Of a stretch of DNA of 5,702 bases, positions 5,423 through 5,702 are shown in pieces (the stretch's first letter is position 1; every line of letters starts with the position of its first letter). The position numbers were made by a program, and so were the translations under genes. The notes under the pieces are model-generated. The model worked only from the letters and a program-made list of their open reading frames with translations. It was not told where the DNA came from and searched no databases. This stretch comes from Planctomycetota bacterium. GTDB lineage: Bacteria > Planctomycetota > Phycisphaerae > UBA1845 > CAIVHJ01. The DNA is taken from positions 1 through 5,702 of the forward strand of contig JADFJZ010000130.1 of assembly GCA_022565195.1 (NCBI GenBank), read 5' to 3'.

Positions 5423-5702
5423 TGTAGGGCGCTACGCTGATGATATTGCGAGGGGCATACAAAAAATCGTGCGTCACACAGACTCCGTGCCGACTAAGAA
5501 GGTTTCGCAAGCTGCGGGCGGAGCTTTGGACACCCTGAGACAGGCGGGAAAAAACAACGAAGAAGCATACGAATTTGGGGCGGAAGCCCGAAGCGGGGGA
5601 CAAGCTTCTCCGAGTGTCCGAGGCGGGGGCGTTACTTCGCCTCTCCGATGGCTCCGTGCGGCATTGGCTGGCGAAGGGCTATCTCAAAGAAGTGCGGTTG
5701 CC
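5352..5702 (+). CDS. Possible small membrane protein of unknown function (runs off the window)
   Basis: An uninterrupted frame from the ATG at 5352 to the window edge (117 codons, no stop). I do not recognise it. Residues about 6-19 form a hydrophobic helix (AILAVIAGIFGIVI), followed by a charged, soluble-looking region (YADDIARGIQKIVRHTDSV, then ALDTLRQAGKNNEEAYEFGA). Up to about 5585 its codons end in A or T more often than those of the left-hand genes, suggesting different ancestry. After that the translation becomes Gly/Ser/Arg-rich and a second frame (from 5575) carries a recognisable domain, so the true gene may end, shift or not exist beyond there. No good Shine-Dalgarno precedes the ATG, and the frame is also open upstream opposite resB, so the start is uncertain and may be a junction product. 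Confidence 0.35.
   Translation, partial: MGGGGAILAVIAGIFGIVIKHSDNVGRYADDIARGIQKIVRHTDSVPTKKVSQAAGGALDTLRQAGKNNEEAYEFGAEARSGGQASPSVRGGGVTSPLRWLRAALAGEGLSQRSAVA
5383..5410 (+). promoter_or_regulatory. Weak sigma70-like promoter candidate
   Basis: TTGCAG at 5383-5388 and TATAAA at 5405-5410 are separated by 16 bases in the most AT-rich part of the window. If real, it would drive the helix-turn-helix gene that starts near 5575, and the small membrane-protein frame overlapping it might then be only fortuitous. The -35 match is poor (TTG plus three mismatches). Confidence 0.18.
5575..5702 (+). CDS. Excisionase/MerR-like helix-turn-helix protein (5' part)
   Basis: From 5605 the frame reads LLRVSEAGALLRLSDGSVRH and continues WLAKGYLKEVRL to the window end. 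This matches the winged helix-turn-helix of excisionase-family and MerR-like DNA-binding proteins: L-x-V-x-E-A-A-x-L-L, then a recognition helix S-x-x-(S/T)-V-R-x-W, then G-x-L-x-x-V-R-L. Such proteins direct site-specific excision of mobile elements or act as small regulators. The previous in-frame stop is at 5536-5538 and there is no ATG between it and the domain; the best start is TTG 5575, preceded by GAAGAAG (5559-5565). It lies in the +1 frame relative to the membrane-protein frame starting at 5352. The remainder, including any partner integrase, is outside the window. It could be an ordinary chromosomal regulator rather than a true excisionase. Confidence 0.55.
   Translation, partial: MGRKPEAGDKLLRVSEAGALLRLSDGSVRHWLAKGYLKEVRL

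Noticed and set aside
5304..5603. Leftward 99-codon frame across the right-hand junction, as a possible frame-shifted continuation of resB
   Set aside because: Its translation shows no ResB-like membrane helices or motifs, so it does not restore the missing N-terminus.

Overview
The window looks like chromosomal DNA from a GC-rich bacterium, most likely a planctomycete or a close relative. I infer this from the form of the ResB and CcsA/ResC homologues: ResB ends in a GVGVGNRNGVYIQL segment plus a KPTIIRRRR tail, and CcsA carries a large extracytoplasmic N-terminal half with an AVQHNGRLK motif. The mreB-mreC pair and a stand-alone HD-GYP protein fit that picture but do not prove it. No rRNA, tRNA, CRISPR array or transposase is visible.

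Layout. Positions 1-101 (+) are the last 32 codons of mreB. After a 76-base spacer with overlapping inverted repeats comes mreC (178-1086, +); together these are the cell-elongation scaffold genes. mreD does not follow. A 289-base non-coding gap (1087-1375) holds an 11-bp direct repeat and an 8-bp inverted repeat upstream of an HD-GYP family signalling protein (1376-2617, +). Its HD dyad has become Gln-Asp while the GYP motif is intact.

From 2696 onward the coding strand flips. A System II cytochrome c maturation operon reads leftward: a ResB-like protein (4469 to about 5340-5422, -) and, 6 bases downstream, CcsA/ResC (2696-4462, -) with a complete WWD haem-handling motif and the expected histidines. 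The two would form the complex that moves haem across the membrane and ligates it to apocytochrome c.

The right end is the odd part. The ResB reading frame keeps only the C-terminal part of the family. Around 5340-5350 the resemblance stops, base composition becomes more AT-rich, and coding signals appear on the opposite strand: a possible small membrane protein (5352 onward, +) and the first part of an excisionase/MerR-like helix-turn-helix protein (about 5575 onward, +, running off the end). This is either a real insertion or rearrangement that beheaded resB, with accessory-element genes beyond it, or a chimeric assembly join. It is the best candidate for something unusual here, but too little of the right-hand side is in the window to define a system.
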